Source of the DNA: Fermentimonas sp. | GTDB taxonomy: Bacteria > Bacteroidota > Bacteroidia > Bacteroidales > Dysgonomonadaceae | Direction: 5' to 3' | NCBI GenBank assembly: GCA_028709385.1 | Contig: JAQVXD010000016.1 | Location: 1 to 52,178, forward strand | Length of the DNA stretch: 52,178 bases | Part shown: one piece after another, positions 33,733 to 42,617 of the stretch | Numbering within the stretch: position 1 is the first letter of the stretch | Layout of the letters: the number at the start of each line of letters is the position of its first letter | Notes under the pieces: model-generated | Told to the model about the DNA's origin: nothing | Databases searched by the model: none | Seen by the model: only the letters and a program-made list of their open reading frames with translations | Translations under genes and position numbers: made by a program

Positions 33733-35043
33733 ATGTGGTTAGATGTTATCATCATTCTTCTGCTGATTCTTCTTAACGGTTTCTTTGCCCTTTCTGAGAT
33801 AGCAATTGTCTCGGCAAGAAAAAACAAATTAGAAGCAGCTCACAAGAATGGCTCAAAAGGAGCCGGACGTGCATTGAAACTGCAGTCTGATCCTGATAAT
33901 TTTCTTTCCTCTGTGCAGGTAGGTATCACTTTGATCGGAATAATCAACGGTGCATACGGCGGACAGGCTTTCGCGGGTAAATTGGTGCCTTTTTTCGAAC
34001 AGTTTGCATTCACCGCTCCATTTGCAGACGGAATATCTATGGTAATAGTAGTTTTCCTTATAACATACGTTTCTATCGTAATAGGAGAACTGGTGCCCAA
34101 GACAATAGCGCTGAACTATTCAGAGAAAATGGCAATGGCAGTGGCACCTACAATTCACACTGTAAGTATAATCTTTTATCCCTTTGTTAAACTTCTTTCA
34201 TTTTCAACCGGATTCATAAACAGGCTAATCGGTTTGAAGCCCAAAGAAGATGTGATTTCAGAGATGGAATTACGTGCTATGCTCAAAACAGCTTCACACG
34301 AAGGTGTTATTGATGTCGAAGAAAACATCATTCACGAGCAGGTTTTCTATTTTTCAGATAAACGTGCCAAACACCTTATGACACATCGCACAGATGTTGA
34401 GTGGGTTGATATAAGCAACAGCAGGGAAGAGATAATTGAAAGTTTAATGCAGAAAAAGCATAGTAAGATACTTGCATGCAGAAAAAGGATAGATGATTTT
34501 GTAGGTATTATATCAATGAGAGATTTTCTTATGCATCTTGTCAGCAAAGAAGATTTCACAATAGACGATCTGATAATGGAACCAATAATTGTTCCAAATA
34601 CAGTTAGAGCACAAAAAGTACTTGAGAATTTCAAGAACAGCTATAAGTTCGTTGCGGTTGTTGTGGATGAATATGGCAGTCTCGATGGTATAATAACTAT
34701 TCATGATATTTTTGAAAATCTCGTAGGAAATGTCCCGGAAGAAACTGATGTTGAATCTACCGAACCGCTTATTTTCATTCGTGATGATAACTCTGCTCTT
34801 GTAAGCGGTGAGGCACCCATTGAGATACTTACTCAATTTGACGAAGACTTTGTAGTCGACTTCGATAAAATTGATTACTCTACTGTTGCAGGTTTTGTAT
34901 TTACCTGTATTAATAAGATTCCTGGTGTCGGAGATAAGTTTGAATATAACAACTTAATTTTCGAGATTATGGACGTTGATGGAAATAAAATAGATAAAAT
35001 ATTGATAACGAGGAAGATGGAAGTGAATGAGGTGGTAATATAA
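33733..35043 (+). CDS. CNNM/CorC (hemolysin C-like) membrane protein
   Basis: A 436-residue protein with the classical layout of the CNNM/CorC family. A DUF21 membrane domain with three or four helices and SEIAIVSARKNKLE near the start occupies about 1-190. A pair of CBS domains follows (about 200-330, with HRTDVEWVDIS and VVVDEYGSLDGIITIHDIFE). A CorC/HlyC C-terminal domain ends the protein (about 345-425). Family members are linked to magnesium or cobalt export; the hemolysin label is historical. The CBS pair would bind ATP-Mg. Nothing appears to be missing. Confidence 0.9.
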   Translation: MWLDVIIILLLILLNGFFALSEIAIVSARKNKLEAAHKNGSKGAGRALKLQSDPDNFLSSVQVGITLIGIINGAYGGQAFAGKLVPFFEQFAFTAPFADGISMVIVVFLITYVSIVIGELVPKTIALNYSEKMAMAVAPTIHTVSIIFYPFVKLLSFSTGFINRLIGLKPKEDVISEMELRAMLKTASHEGVIDVEENIIHEQVFYFSDKRAKHLMTHRTDVEWVDISNSREEIIESLMQKKHSKILACRKRIDDFVGIISMRDFLMHLVSKEDFTIDDLIMEPIIVPNTVRAQKVLENFKNSYKFVAVVVDEYGSLDGIITIHDIFENLVGNVPEETDVESTEPLIFIRDDNSALVSGEAPIEILTQFDEDFVVDFDKIDYSTVAGFVFTCINKIPGVGDKFEYNNLIFEIMDVDGNKIDKILITRKMEVNEVVI

Positions 35044-35105
35044 AATTGCACTATCCTTTTTTATGTTTTATAACACAAAAAAATGTTAGGTAATTGCGGA
35101 TTACT

Positions 35106-35120
35106 GTGTTAATTTTACAC
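35106..35120. promoter_or_regulatory. Candidate operator upstream of galM
   Basis: GTGTTAATTTTACAC is a 15-base dyad with a single mismatched pair, 57-71 bases before the galM ATG. TAACACA/TGTGTTA arms also span about 35071-35111. No exact TAnnTTTG box lies in this gap (TATGTTTT near 35062 is a near match). The Nudix-like regulator downstream of galK is the obvious candidate to bind here, by inference. Confidence 0.35.
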
Positions 35121-35176
35121 CAATTTTAAAAGATCAATCTTCATCCTTATCTTAATTTAAAAACCAAGAAAATAAC

Positions 35177-36253
35177 ATGAGCAAAATGTATAGCAAGTCC
35201 GGTTTGCTTGGTGAAGCTTTTGATAAAATCGTAGACGGTAAGCAAACCGGATTATACATTCTAACAAACAAAGTTGGAAGTGAAATCACAATCACAAATT
35301 ATGGAGCTAAAATTGTATCTTTAATCGTACCCGATAAAGAGGGAGTATTCAAAGATATTGTGCTCGGACATCCCAATATAGATGATTATCTAGTTTCAGA
35401 AGAGCCCTATTTTGGGGCAATATGCGGCCGTACAGCAAATAGAATTGCCAACGGCCTTTTTTATCTTGATGGTAAAGAGTATAAACTTGCAGTAAACAAC
35501 GGTCCTAACTCTCTTCATGGCGGGATAAAAGGATTTAATTCAGTTGTATGGGATGTTAAAGAAATAACAGAAAACAGCATTAAATTATACTACCTCTCTG
35601 TTGACGGAGAAGAAGGTTTTCCCGGAAATCTTTCAGTTTGGGTTACATATACATTAACAGATGACAATGTGCTCGAAATTGACTACAAGGCTGAAACAGA
35701 CAAAACTACAATCCTCAATCTGACAAATCACTCATATTTTAATCTTTCAGGTGAAGGAGATTCATATATCGGAGATCATATACTTATGCTCAATGCAGAT
35801 AATTATCTTCCGACAGATGATACAGCCATTCCTTATGGAAAACCCGACTCTGTAAAAGATACGCCAATGGACTTTACTAAACCTGTCGAAATTGGTTTAC
35901 GTATAAATGATGATTTCGAACAGTTGAGATTTGGTAAAGGATACGACCATACCTACGTTCTTAATAAAGACTCTTCAGATGACTTTTCCTTTGTAGGATA
36001 CTGCATATCCCCAAAGACAGGAATCAGAATGGATATTTATACCACAGAGCCGGGGGTTCAGATATATACTGCCAACTGGCTGACAGGAAATTTTAAAGGT
36101 AAAAACGGAAATACTTACCCTGAGAGGTCAGCCGTATGCTTCGAAACACAACATTATCCCGATAGTATCAATAAACCTGATTACCCATCTGTTATTTTGG
36201 AACCCGGTGATCATTTTAGTTCAAAAACAGAGTTTAGATTTACTTTAAAGTAA
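35177..36253 (+). CDS. galM: Aldose 1-epimerase (galactose mutarotase)
   Basis: A 358-residue enzyme that interconverts alpha- and beta-galactose, supplying the alpha form to galactokinase. Catalytic and sugar-binding residues are visible: His115 in SLHGG, His185 in NHSYFNLSG, GYDHTYVL near 255 and Glu323 in ETQHYPDS. There is no signal peptide, so it is intracellular, unlike some secreted Bacteroidetes mutarotases. It is first in the unit galM-transporter-galK. A GTGT-N7-ACAC dyad lies about 60 bases upstream and may be its operator. Confidence 0.94.
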   Translation: MSKMYSKSGLLGEAFDKIVDGKQTGLYILTNKVGSEITITNYGAKIVSLIVPDKEGVFKDIVLGHPNIDDYLVSEEPYFGAICGRTANRIANGLFYLDGKEYKLAVNNGPNSLHGGIKGFNSVVWDVKEITENSIKLYYLSVDGEEGFPGNLSVWVTYTLTDDNVLEIDYKAETDKTTILNLTNHSYFNLSGEGDSYIGDHILMLNADNYLPTDDTAIPYGKPDSVKDTPMDFTKPVEIGLRINDDFEQLRFGKGYDHTYVLNKDSSDDFSFVGYCISPKTGIRMDIYTTEPGVQIYTANWLTGNFKGKNGNTYPERSAVCFETQHYPDSINKPDYPSVILEPGDHFSSKTEFRFTLK

Positions 36254-36343
36254 ACAGCTGAAATCTCACAGAATAGCGAAGAATAATAGAATTTATTAAC
36301 AAGTCAAAAAGTAATATACAAAAACATTAATTAATTTAGAATT

Positions 36344-37669
36344 ATGAACGCAACAACTCAAAAGAAAAACTATGCGTTACCTATTGCGGTAATGTTCTTA
36401 TTGTTTTTCATGATCTCTTTCGTTACCGGACTTCAAAACCCAATGGGTGTGATAGTAAAAAATCAGTTCGGTGCAAGTAATGCTATGTCACAATTAGGTA
36501 ATCTTGCTAATTTCATTGCATATGCATTTATGGGTATACCCGCAGGAATACTTTTGGAAAAAAAAGGGTATAAATTTACTTCTCTGACAGCTGTAATTGT
36601 AGGTTTTATTGGTGTAACAATTACTTATCTATCGGGAACAGTAGCAAGCTTCGGTGTATATCTGACAGGTGCTTTCATCTCAGGTTTCTCTATGTGTATT
36701 CTTAATACAGTAGTAAACCCTATGTTGAATACATTAGGAGGCGGCGGTAATAAAGGAAACCAGCTCATTCAGTTTGGCGGAGCAATAAACTCAATCGGTG
36801 CAACAATAGTACCTGTACTTGTAGGTTACCTTATGGGTAATGTAGCTCAGGCAACAATCAGTGATGCTAACCCTGCACTTTTCCTTGCAATGGGAATTTT
36901 TGCATTTGCTTTCATTGTTTTGCTTGTAGTTAAGATTCCTGAACCACGTCTTGATATTACACGTAATCAGGTTAAGAAAGAGAAAGTAAAAGATAAACAC
37001 AGTGCTTTATCATTCCGTCACTTCGTTATGGGAATTATAGCAATATTTATCTATGTAGGTGTTGAAGTTGGAATTCCAAATATTGCCAACCTTTATATGA
37101 CAACTGACGCTACAGGTGGCGGTCTTGGCATGGCAGGAGGTGTTGCCGGTTCAATTGTAGGACTTTATTGGCTGCTTATGCTTGTCGGACGTCTTATCGG
37201 AGGTTCAGTTGGTGCTAAAGTATCAAGCAAATCGATGCTTACTTCCACATCACTATTAGGTATTTTATTAATTCTGTTAGCAATATTCCTGCCAACAACA
37301 ATTTCAATAACACTTTTTGGTGCAGTTGTACCTATTAAAGTATTCTTCCTTGTACTTGGCGGTTTGTGTACTTCAATCATGTGGGGTAGTATCTTTAACC
37401 TTGCAGTTGAAGGACTGGGCAAATATACTGAAATGGCATCAGGAATATTCATGGTGATGGTTTGTGGTGGAGGTATCCTTCCATATTTCCAGGGACTGAT
37501 TGCTGACAATGCAGGTTTCATGAACAGCTACTGGCTTGTAATTGCATGTCTGCTTTACCTGTTATACTATGCAACAACCGGTTCAAAGAACGTAAATACT
37601 GACATTATTACTACTGACGAAGAAATTCCTGTAGAACTTGCAACAGGCAGTCTTCCTAAAGATAAGTAA
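36344..37669 (+). CDS. MFS sugar transporter (FucP/GluP-like), probably galactose/glucose
   Basis: A 441-residue, 12-helix carrier of the fucose/galactose:proton symporter (FHS) branch of the MFS. Features include the N-terminal TGLQNPMGVIVKNQFGAS, an AGILLEKKGYKF loop between helices 2 and 3, and a basic central loop (NQVKKEKVKDKHS, about 207-219). The C-terminal half contains MLVGRLIGGSVGAKVSS. Galactose or glucose as substrate is inferred from its place between galM and galK, and Bacteroides has a similar gene order. The gaps to its neighbours are 90 and 36 bases. Confidence 0.85.
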   Translation: MNATTQKKNYALPIAVMFLLFFMISFVTGLQNPMGVIVKNQFGASNAMSQLGNLANFIAYAFMGIPAGILLEKKGYKFTSLTAVIVGFIGVTITYLSGTVASFGVYLTGAFISGFSMCILNTVVNPMLNTLGGGGNKGNQLIQFGGAINSIGATIVPVLVGYLMGNVAQATISDANPALFLAMGIFAFAFIVLLVVKIPEPRLDITRNQVKKEKVKDKHSALSFRHFVMGIIAIFIYVGVEVGIPNIANLYMTTDATGGGLGMAGGVAGSIVGLYWLLMLVGRLIGGSVGAKVSSKSMLTSTSLLGILLILLAIFLPTTISITLFGAVVPIKVFFLVLGGLCTSIMWGSIFNLAVEGLGKYTEMASGIFMVMVCGGGILPYFQGLIADNAGFMNSYWLVIACLLYLLYYATTGSKNVNTDIITTDEEIPVELATGSLPKDK

Positions 37670-37705
37670 AACAGATAAATATCACTATTATTGTGAAATA
37701 TAAAT

Positions 37706-38854
37706 ATGACAAAAGAAGAAGTATTAAAAATATTTAAGGAGAAGTTTGGTAATGATTCACCTGAAGTTTACACGTCCCCCGGGCGTGTAAACTTAATAGG
37801 GGAACATACTGATTATAATGGAAGTTTTGTATTTCCGGGAGCTATCGACAAAGGCATGATAGCAGCTATCAGATTCAACGGTACAGATAAAGTAAGAGCT
37901 TACGCGATTGATCTTGATGAAAGTTCTGAGTTCGGACTAAATGAAGAAGATCTTCCAAAAGAAGGCTGGGCTAAGTATATATTTGGTGTATGCCGTGAAA
38001 TCATCAAAAGAGGCGGAACAGTAAAAGCATTTGACACAGTTTTTGCAGGTGATGTTCCTCTCGGTGCAGGCATGTCTTCATCAGCAGCACTTGAAAGTAC
38101 ATATGCATTTGCTCTGAATGATATGCTTAATCTTGGAATTGATAAATTCGAGCTTGCTCGTATCGGTCAGAGTACCGAACACAATTACGTAGGTGTAATG
38201 TGCGGTATAATGGATCAGTTTGCATCAATTTTTGGTAAAAAAGGACATCTTATCCGTCTCGACACCAAAACAATGGAGTATGAATATTTTCCATTCGATC
38301 CTGAAGGATACAAGCTTGTTTTGTTAGATACGCTGGTTAAGCATGAGCTTGCTTCTTCAGCATACAATGCACGCCGCGCATCTTGTGAGAATGCAGCTGC
38401 AACTATTGGCAAACATCATCCCGAAGTTAAATTCCTGCGTGATGCATCAATGGAAATGCTGGATGAGGTAAAAGATGAAATCTCGGAAGAAGATTACATG
38501 CGTGCAAAATATGTAATTGAAGAGACTCAGCGTGTAATAGAGGTGAGTAATGCATTAGAGCGTGGTGATTATGAATTCGTTGGTCAAAAAATGTATGAAA
38601 CTCATCACGGAATGAGCAAACTATATGAAGTTAGCTGCGAAGAGCTTGATTTCCTTAATTATGTAGCCAAAGAACATGGTGTTACCGGCTCAAGGGTAAT
38701 GGGCGGTGGCTTTGGCGGATGCACAATAAATCTGGTGAAGGATGAGTTGTACGATTCCTTTATTGCAGATGCAAAAAAACAATATAAAGAAAAGTTCGGA
38801 ACAGAGCCAAAAGTATACGATGTTGTTATAAGCGACGGAGCACGTAAACTTTAA
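37706..38854 (+). CDS. galK: Galactokinase
   Basis: A 382-residue GHMP kinase that phosphorylates alpha-D-galactose at C1, the entry to the Leloir pathway. The signature PGRVNLIGEHTDY is at 25-37 and the ATP-binding GAGMSSSA at 120-127. CGIMDQFAS (166-174) has the catalytic aspartate, and GSRVMGGGFGGCTINLV is near the C-terminus. No galT or galE is in the window, so later steps are encoded elsewhere. A strong terminator follows, placing the Nudix regulator in a separate unit. Confidence 0.97.
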   Translation: MTKEEVLKIFKEKFGNDSPEVYTSPGRVNLIGEHTDYNGSFVFPGAIDKGMIAAIRFNGTDKVRAYAIDLDESSEFGLNEEDLPKEGWAKYIFGVCREIIKRGGTVKAFDTVFAGDVPLGAGMSSSAALESTYAFALNDMLNLGIDKFELARIGQSTEHNYVGVMCGIMDQFASIFGKKGHLIRLDTKTMEYEYFPFDPEGYKLVLLDTLVKHELASSAYNARRASCENAAATIGKHHPEVKFLRDASMEMLDEVKDEISEEDYMRAKYVIEETQRVIEVSNALERGDYEFVGQKMYETHHGMSKLYEVSCEELDFLNYVAKEHGVTGSRVMGGGFGGCTINLVKDELYDSFIADAKKQYKEKFGTEPKVYDVVISDGARKL

Positions 38855-38872
38855 TTGTTTAATCTATATCAG

Positions 38873-38919
38873 GTTGGAAGCCTGGAGCTGATATGTGTTC
38901 CGGCTTCCAACTTTTTTTT
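38873..38919 (+). terminator. Terminator after galK
   Basis: Perfect ten-base stem GTTGGAAGCC / GGCTTCCAAC with a 19-base loop and eight T following. It is one of the strongest terminators in the window, 18 bases after the galK stop. Confidence 0.9.
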
Positions 38920-38957
38920 AACCATTATTTTGCCTTATTTTTTTATACCAATATACT

Positions 38958-39650
38958 ATGTTACAAACATATTATGATAATAATGATAAGTTCCTTATCG
39001 CGGCTGATTGTATTATTTTCGGATTTAAGGATAAAGAATTGAATGTACTTCTAACCCGAAGACCGGTTGAACCAATGAAAAACGAATGGTCGCTGATGGG
39101 TGGATTTATGGAAGATGGAGAAAGTCTTGTTCAAGCAGCAGAAAAAGTTCTGTTTCGCTATACTCAGCTTAAAAACATATATATGGAGCAGGTGGGTGCT
39201 TATGGGGAAGTAGACCGCGATACTGGTGGCAGAGTGATCTCTGTTGCTTTCTACGCTTTAGTTCAGGCCGATAGATTCAACGCAACTCTTGCTAATAAAT
39301 TTGACGCCAAATGGATTAATGTAAATAAAATACCCAAACTTGTATTCGATCACAACCAAATGATAGCTGATGCTTTAAAACTTCTCCAGTATAAGGTATC
39401 AACAGAGCCTATTGCTTTTCATTTTTTCAATTACAAATTCACTCTGCCCGCACTTCAGGATCTTTACGAGACTATATATCAAATGCCTTTAGATAAACGT
39501 AATTTTCGGAAAAAACTGAATAATATGGACCTTCTCGACAAGCTTGAAGAGAAAGACAAAGAAAACTCCAAACGAGGTGCATTTTACTACACATTCAATA
39601 AAGAACGTTACAAGCAGTTTCTTGATGAAGGAAAACGCTTTTCGTTATAA
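38958..39650 (+). CDS. Nudix-related transcriptional regulator (catalytically degenerate)
   Basis: A 230-residue protein with an N-terminal Nudix fold (about 1-140) and a C-terminal winged-helix domain (about 150-230, with FTLPALQDLYETIYQMPLDK and NFRKKLNNM), the NrtR/AraR architecture. In the Nudix box (consensus G-x5-E-x7-R-E-U-x-E-E-x-G-U) Gly49 and Glu55 remain. The later positions read Lys63, Val64, Arg67, Tyr68 and Gln70, so the metal-binding glutamates are gone and hydrolysis is unlikely. Bacteroides uses a related Nudix-type factor, AraR, for arabinose genes. Its place after the gal cluster suggests it senses galactose or a derivative. This role is inferred. Confidence 0.82.
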   Translation: MLQTYYDNNDKFLIAADCIIFGFKDKELNVLLTRRPVEPMKNEWSLMGGFMEDGESLVQAAEKVLFRYTQLKNIYMEQVGAYGEVDRDTGGRVISVAFYALVQADRFNATLANKFDAKWINVNKIPKLVFDHNQMIADALKLLQYKVSTEPIAFHFFNYKFTLPALQDLYETIYQMPLDKRNFRKKLNNMDLLDKLEEKDKENSKRGAFYYTFNKERYKQFLDEGKRFSL

Positions 39651-39698
39651 TGTAAAACGCTCTTCCTTATAAAGTCAGACAGATTCAGCCTTACACAA

Positions 39699-41561
39699 TT
39701 ATGAGTTAATTATATTCATAAACTCCTCACCGGAAATAGTCTCTTTTTCCAACAGAAAACGAGAGGACTCATGCATCTTATCAATATTGTCCGTGATAAT
39801 TTGTCTTGCATTCTCTTGAGCACTACTTATTATACTCATTACCTCCTTATCAATATCAGCGGCTGTAGTTTCGGAACAGATGAGCGAACTGTTACCTCCT
39901 AGATACCTGTTTTCGTTACTTTCCAGCTGCATCATACCATATTTATCACTCATCCCGTATTTCGTAACCATTGATCGAGCAATTTGGGTAGCCTTTTCAA
40001 TATCATTTGATGCGCCGGTAGTAATTGTATTAAATACTACCTCCTCAGCAGCCCTGCCCCCTGTAAGGGTAGTAATTCTGTTAATCATGTCATCCCTGCT
40101 CATCAGAAACTTCTCTCCGGTATCCACCTGCATTGTAAAACCCAGAGCACCCGACGTTCTCGGTACAATTGTAATTTTATGCACAGGTGCAGAACCTGTT
40201 TGACGTGCAGCCACCATAGCATGACCAATTTCGTGATATGCAATAATCTCTTTCTCCTCCTTCGAAATCACCGATCCTTTTTTCTGAGCACCGGCAATTA
40301 CTATTTCCACACTTTCTTCAAGATCGCTTGTTGTGACAGCATCCTTATTCAATCTTACTGCAAGTAAAGCGGCTTCATTGACAATATTGGCAAGATCAGC
40401 ACCTGAGGCGCCTGCTGTTGCACGTGCAACCAAATCAAGATCCACATCCTCGTGCTTGACCTTTTTAAGATGAACCTCAAGAATTGCCTTCCTGGCTTGT
40501 AAATCCGGCAGCTCCATTTGAATCCGGCGGTCAAATCTGCCGGGTCTTAAAAGGGCGGGGTCAAGACTCTCAGGTCTGTTAGTTGCTGCAAGAATTACAA
40601 CCCCTTTGGTTGCATCAAAACCATCCATCTCAGTAAGAAGCTGATTGAGAGTTTGTTCTCGTTCATCATTTCCGCCGTAAGCGCTATCTCGTCTTCTACC
40701 GCCAATAGCATCAATCTCATCTATAAAAATTATACAGGGAGCTTTCTCGTTAGCCTGTTTAAAAAGGTCTCGCACCTTAGCGGCACCCATACCCACAAAC
40801 ATCTGTACAAACTCAGAACCCGACATTGCGAAAAAAGGCACTTTTGCCTCTCCGGCCACTGCCCTGGCTATTAAAGTCTTACCTGTTCCGGGAGGACCAA
40901 CCAACAATGCACCTTTAGGTAAAACTGCCCCAAGTCGCGTGTATTTTTTAGAATTATGCAGAAAATCCACTATTTCATAAAGAGCCTCTTTTGCTTCATC
41001 CTGACCTGCCACATCGGCAAATGTAGTTTTGATTTTATCATCTGCATATATTTTAGCCTCCTTAGAATTGCCGAACTGCATGAAGTTACCTTTTGCACCG
41101 GCTGCCAATCGTTTGTTCAGCGACCTGAAAATCATGTAGAAAATAACACCCGGCAGTACCCATAGCAATAGGAAGTTGATTAACGGAGAATTCTCCCTGG
41201 GTATAACTCTGGTAAATGCAATTTTACCGTCTTCATTGGGACTATCTGCACTTAAAAGTCTGTTAACCAAATCAGGGTCATTCATTTCACCTGTTTGATA
41301 CACAATGTTTTTGTCATCTGTTTCACCTTCTATGGTAAAATAGATCTTCCCTTCCTCAATCATCACCTCTTTAACCTCACCGGCTTCCACCTTTTCCATA
41401 AAGTTGCCGTAGTCGGTGCCTATAATCTGTTTTTCAACCATCTTCGGGAATACCAGCCAGTTGAAAATCAATACAATTGCAGTTACAATTACAAACCCCC
41501 AGATAGGAGAATACTTTTGATTTTGATTATCGTGATCTGCTTTTTTCTTTTCTTCGTCCAT
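39699..41561 (-). CDS. ftsH: ATP-dependent zinc metalloprotease FtsH
   Basis: A 620-residue membrane-anchored AAA+ protease that degrades membrane and short-lived cytosolic proteins. Helix 1 is at about 20-37, the extracytoplasmic domain at about 40-125 and helix 2 at about 127-146. Walker A GPPGTGKT is at 222-229, Walker B IIFIDEID at 277-284, and the second-region-of-homology arginines lie in LRPGRFDRR (338-346). The zinc site HEIGH is at 443-447. It is shorter than the roughly 650-700 residues usual in Bacteroidales and has a short N-terminus, so it may be a second FtsH paralogue. It starts six bases after a SIMPL gene and is co-transcribed with it. Confidence 0.92.
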   Translation of the reverse strand: MDEEKKKADHDNQNQKYSPIWGFVIVTAIVLIFNWLVFPKMVEKQIIGTDYGNFMEKVEAGEVKEVMIEEGKIYFTIEGETDDKNIVYQTGEMNDPDLVNRLLSADSPNEDGKIAFTRVIPRENSPLINFLLLWVLPGVIFYMIFRSLNKRLAAGAKGNFMQFGNSKEAKIYADDKIKTTFADVAGQDEAKEALYEIVDFLHNSKKYTRLGAVLPKGALLVGPPGTGKTLIARAVAGEAKVPFFAMSGSEFVQMFVGMGAAKVRDLFKQANEKAPCIIFIDEIDAIGGRRRDSAYGGNDEREQTLNQLLTEMDGFDATKGVVILAATNRPESLDPALLRPGRFDRRIQMELPDLQARKAILEVHLKKVKHEDVDLDLVARATAGASGADLANIVNEAALLAVRLNKDAVTTSDLEESVEIVIAGAQKKGSVISKEEKEIIAYHEIGHAMVAARQTGSAPVHKITIVPRTSGALGFTMQVDTGEKFLMSRDDMINRITTLTGGRAAEEVVFNTITTGASNDIEKATQIARSMVTKYGMSDKYGMMQLESNENRYLGGNSSLICSETTAADIDKEVMSIISSAQENARQIITDNIDKMHESSRFLLEKETISGEEFMNIINS

Positions 41562-41567
41562 TATAAT

Positions 41568-42269
41568 TTAATTTTTCAGGTAGTAGTTAACAGTAGTTAC
41601 AACCCTCACATTTTTAATGTATGGAGTGTTTGCATCACGATCAGAAATTGTAAACTGTCCTTGAGAGGCATTACGAATCTTACCCAACTTGCTGCCTGAG
41701 TCCAAAGCAAACTTTTCAGCAGCCTCCCTTGCATTTTTAGTAGCATCTTCAATCATATCCGGTTTGATATTATTCAATCCGGTAAATTCATATAATGTAT
41801 TGTATCGATAATCACCTCCGGTAATTGCAACCCCTTGTCTCAGTAGTTCAGTCTGCTCAGAAATCAACTTACGTATTTTATCCACATCAGAAGAGGTAAC
41901 CGTAATCACTGATGTTGCATTATATCGATATTGAATAGCCTGGTTTATATAACGTTCAGCTTCCATGTCAATAATCTCAGGAGGATTAACGCTGATCTCA
42001 TCACGTGATATACCGTTCGATTCCAGAAACTCAATAATCGTTCTGTTTTTACTTTGAATGTTGGTGTACAAAGTCTCCATATCATTACCGATATCCTTGT
42101 ACATCAATGGCCAAATTACCTTATCAGCAGGTACCTCCATTTCTGCAAGACCTTTAACTGTAACAATCCGGTCACGGTTTGTAAAGTTATTTATTCCGGT
42201 TAAAAGCAAAACACCGAGGATCACAAAGCTCACCCCAAGAATAATTGATTCCGCAATTAAGTTTTTCAT
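41568..42269 (-). CDS. SIMPL (DUF541) domain protein
   Basis: A 233-residue protein with one N-terminal membrane anchor (about 8-26) followed by an extracytoplasmic SIMPL/DUF541 domain. Typical blocks are IVTVKGLAEMEVPADKVIWP (the hallmark G-x-A-x-x-x-V-P-A-D strand), SRDEISVNPPEI, YRYNATSVITV and DATKNAREAAEKFALDSGSKLG. Family members (Bp26, YggE) form ring assemblies and are tied to oxidative stress or signalling, without a defined reaction. It is the first gene of a two-gene unit with ftsH. A TAnnTTTG box lies 33 bases upstream of the start. Confidence 0.88.
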   Translation of the reverse strand: MKNLIAESIILGVSFVILGVLLLTGINNFTNRDRIVTVKGLAEMEVPADKVIWPLMYKDIGNDMETLYTNIQSKNRTIIEFLESNGISRDEISVNPPEIIDMEAERYINQAIQYRYNATSVITVTSSDVDKIRKLISEQTELLRQGVAITGGDYRYNTLYEFTGLNNIKPDMIEDATKNAREAAEKFALDSGSKLGKIRNASQGQFTISDRDANTPYIKNVRVVTTVNYYLKN

Positions 42270-42301
42270 ATTCTGTTATTTAATATAAATATTACTGAAT
42301 A

Positions 42302-42309
42302 CAAATATA
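42302..42309 (-). promoter_or_regulatory. Candidate -7 box for the SIMPL-ftsH unit
   Basis: TATATTTG on the minus strand fits TAnnTTTG; the leader would be about 28 bases. No -33 TTTG at the usual distance. Confidence 0.4.
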
Positions 42310-42402
42310 AATATTTTAATACTCATAAACTCATTTTACACGATTATTTCTTTTTTAAATCTTTGTATGGTCATGTATCGTCCAATGATACCTTATAGAT
42401 TA

Positions 42403-42440
42403 CTTATACATAGCTTATCTGTATATAAGCTATGTATAAG
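42403..42440. repeat. Perfect 16-bp inverted repeat in the SIMPL-carA gap
   Basis: Arms CTTATACATAGCTTAT (42403-42418) and ATAAGCTATGTATAAG (42425-42440) are exact complements around a six-base loop, CTGTAT. Neither side has a T-run, so it does not look like an ordinary terminator. It lies in the window's only gene-free stretch over 300 bases (42270-42617). That stretch otherwise holds the SIMPL and carA promoter boxes and AT-rich DNA in which I see nothing else. It is a candidate protein-binding site or RNA hairpin. Confidence 0.85.
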
Positions 42441-42562
42441 CGATCTTTGAGTAAAGTATGTGCGATATTACTTTGAATTAAACTCCACATCCATAAAGAA
42501 AATTTAGAGTTCCTAAAAAAATATTACAATTATATTACTGTCTAAAACTTCAATTTTTTTTC

Positions 42563-42570
42563 TATCTTTG
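42563..42570 (+). promoter_or_regulatory. Candidate -7 box for the carA-carB-carB operon
   Basis: TATCTTTG fits TAnnTTTG and predicts a leader of about 43 bases. No -33 TTTG at the usual distance. The large inverted repeat ends 122 bases upstream of this box. Confidence 0.5.
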
Positions 42571-42617
42571 TGTCCTAATATCATACATTATATAATCAAC
42601 AAAATAATAAACGCACT

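Noticed and set aside
42403-42440. Rho-independent terminator
   Set aside because: There is no T-run on either side, and the genes on both sides diverge from this gap, so no transcript needs to end here.
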